Of a stretch of DNA of 6,002 bases, positions 5,123-6,002 are shown in pieces. How positions within the stretch are numbered: the stretch's first letter is position 1; every line of letters begins with the position of its first letter. The notes beneath the pieces are model-generated. The model saw only the letters and a program-made list of their open reading frames with translations, was not told where the DNA came from and searched no databases. Made by a program: the position numbers and the translations under genes. Origin of the DNA: a bacterium (GTDB lineage: Bacteria > DYJV01 > JALVYZ01); assembly GCA_027037705.1 (NCBI GenBank), contig JALVYZ010000453.1, positions 1 to 6,002 on the forward strand, given 5' to 3'.

Positions 5123-6002
5123 TTAAATGTAAAGGTTTCTTTGACATAAAATCAAAGAAATTAGTCAGAAATTGTTTTATTAAATGGAATGGGAAGTACT
5201 TTGAAATGTTAAATAGTTGTAACTATTACGATAAAATAGCTAATTATTTAATCCCTTCATTTTGTGATGCTCATGTTCATCTTTTTTTAAGTGGAGATAA
5301 AGATTTAGTTAAAAGGGAAAAAGAATTAAGTTTGAGTTTAGATGAAGGTTTAAAAATTGCAGAAAAAAATGTGAAAAAACTAATGGATTTTGGTGTATAT
5401 TCTGTTATTGATGCTGGAGATAGTAAATTATGTGCTCTTACTTTAAGAGATAGCAGAAGATTTGAAAATTTTAGAATAAAAACATCAGGAAAAGCATTAT
5501 TTAAAAAAGGGAGATATGGAAGTTTTATTGGATATGAAATTACAGATTTTTCATCATTAAAATATGCATTAAATGATCTATTAAATAAAAAAATTGATAT
5601 TATAAAAGTTTTGAATTCAGGAATCAATTCAGTTAAAGAATATGGCAAAGAGACTGAACCTCAATTTTCTTTAAAGGAAATGGATTATATTGTGAAATTT
5701 GCAGAAGATAATAATTTAGATATAATTGTCCATGTTAATGGATATTTAGCAATTAAGGAGACTGTAAAACATAATGTTAATAGACTTGAACATGCTTTTT
5801 TTATAAAAGATGATTTTTTAATAAAAGATATAGCACAAAGAGGAATTAAAATTGTTCCAACATTTAGAGCTATGTATAATTTAATAGAGAATAAACAATT
5901 TTCTAAAAAAGAAAAAGAAATAATTAAAAAAACAGTTATTAATCATACTGAAGAAATAAAAAAATTTATTAAATATGGAGGAAAAGTTTTATTAGGAACA
6001 GA
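5116..6002 (+). CDS. Amidohydrolase, imidazolonepropionase-like (3' end beyond window)
   Basis: An open frame of 295 codons runs off the right edge. It belongs to the metal-dependent amidohydrolase superfamily (PF01979), nearest in motifs to the COG1228 imidazolonepropionase-like group. The HxH metal pair is in PSFCDAHVH (47-55). Lys164 in DIIKVLNSG lies where the carbamylated or metal-near lysine is expected. His206 (IIVHVNG) and His226 (RLEHAF) fit the next metal ligands, and GGKVLLGT(D) at the edge matches the final aspartate block. Residues 1-46 form the small N-terminal part that leads into the barrel. The substrate cannot be told: relatives hydrolyse cyclic amides, dipeptides or phosphotriesters. 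The ATG at 5116 overlaps the metallopeptidase stop by 7 nt, and AAAGG at 5103-5107 is a fair ribosome site, so the two are probably co-translated. Hydantoinase or prolidase-like activities remain possible. Confidence 0.85.
   Translation, partial: MLIKCKGFFDIKSKKLVRNCFIKWNGKYFEMLNSCNYYDKIANYLIPSFCDAHVHLFLSGDKDLVKREKELSLSLDEGLKIAEKNVKKLMDFGVYSVIDAGDSKLCALTLRDSRRFENFRIKTSGKALFKKGRYGSFIGYEITDFSSLKYALNDLLNKKIDIIKVLNSGINSVKEYGKETEPQFSLKEMDYIVKFAEDNNLDIIVHVNGYLAIKETVKHNVNRLEHAFFIKDDFLIKDIAQRGIKIVPTFRAMYNLIENKQFSKKEKEIIKKTVINHTEEIKKFIKYGGKVLLGT

Noticed and set aside
5128-5265. Cysteines at residues 5, 20, 35 and 50 of the amidohydrolase, evenly spaced by 15
   Set aside because: The spacing is striking, but the flanking residues do not repeat and there is no CxxC motif, so coincidence is most likely.
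5277-5648. Minus-strand open frame of 123 codons
   Set aside because: Antisense to the amidohydrolase, whose metal-binding motifs run straight through this interval.

Overview
The window is a low-GC bacterial chromosome segment; hand counts of sample lines give roughly 20-35% G+C. It carries ordinary core genes. A flagellar rod gene with a textbook sigma-54 promoter, strong AAGGAGG-type ribosome binding sites and a two-ACT-domain aspartokinase with an internal start suggest a motile, probably diderm, AT-rich bacterium. A Deferribacterota-like or similar low-GC lineage is my guess, but nothing in the sequence settles the taxon.

Minus strand, in order of transcription. A compact four-gene operon runs from 4137 down to 623: yggT (small membrane protein), nnr (fused NAD(P)HX epimerase/dehydratase), tsaE (tRNA t6A ATPase) and lysC (aspartokinase). 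Gaps are 2 nt, an overlap, and 2 nt, so these genes are almost certainly one transcript with coupled translation. After a 206-bp gap comes the start of a flagellar rod/hook-basal-body gene, best matching flgF. It begins at 416, runs off the left edge, and has its own sigma-54 promoter (441-456) only about 14 nt upstream of the start codon by prediction. Two perfect-arm palindromes in the gap (520-531 and 569-588) could be an activator site and a weak terminator or operator.

Divergent region, 4138-4450. About 310 bp without a gene. It holds candidate back-to-back promoters and an unusual structure: two oppositely oriented arrays of degenerate 8-bp repeats (consensus near ATGCGTAA), at 4162-4217 on the plus strand and 4227-4298 on the minus strand. 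If the predicted yggT promoter is right, these arrays lie in the operon's untranslated leader.

Plus strand. A YgjP-like (DUF45) zinc metallopeptidase (4451-5122) overlaps the start of an amidohydrolase of the imidazolonepropionase-like type (5116 to beyond the right edge). Sample lines from this pair are poorer in G+C than sample lines from the minus-strand operon.

I found no clear novel multi-gene system. The observations most worth following up are the inverted octamer arrays, the sigma-54 promoter with its very short leader, and the internal aspartokinase beta-subunit start.
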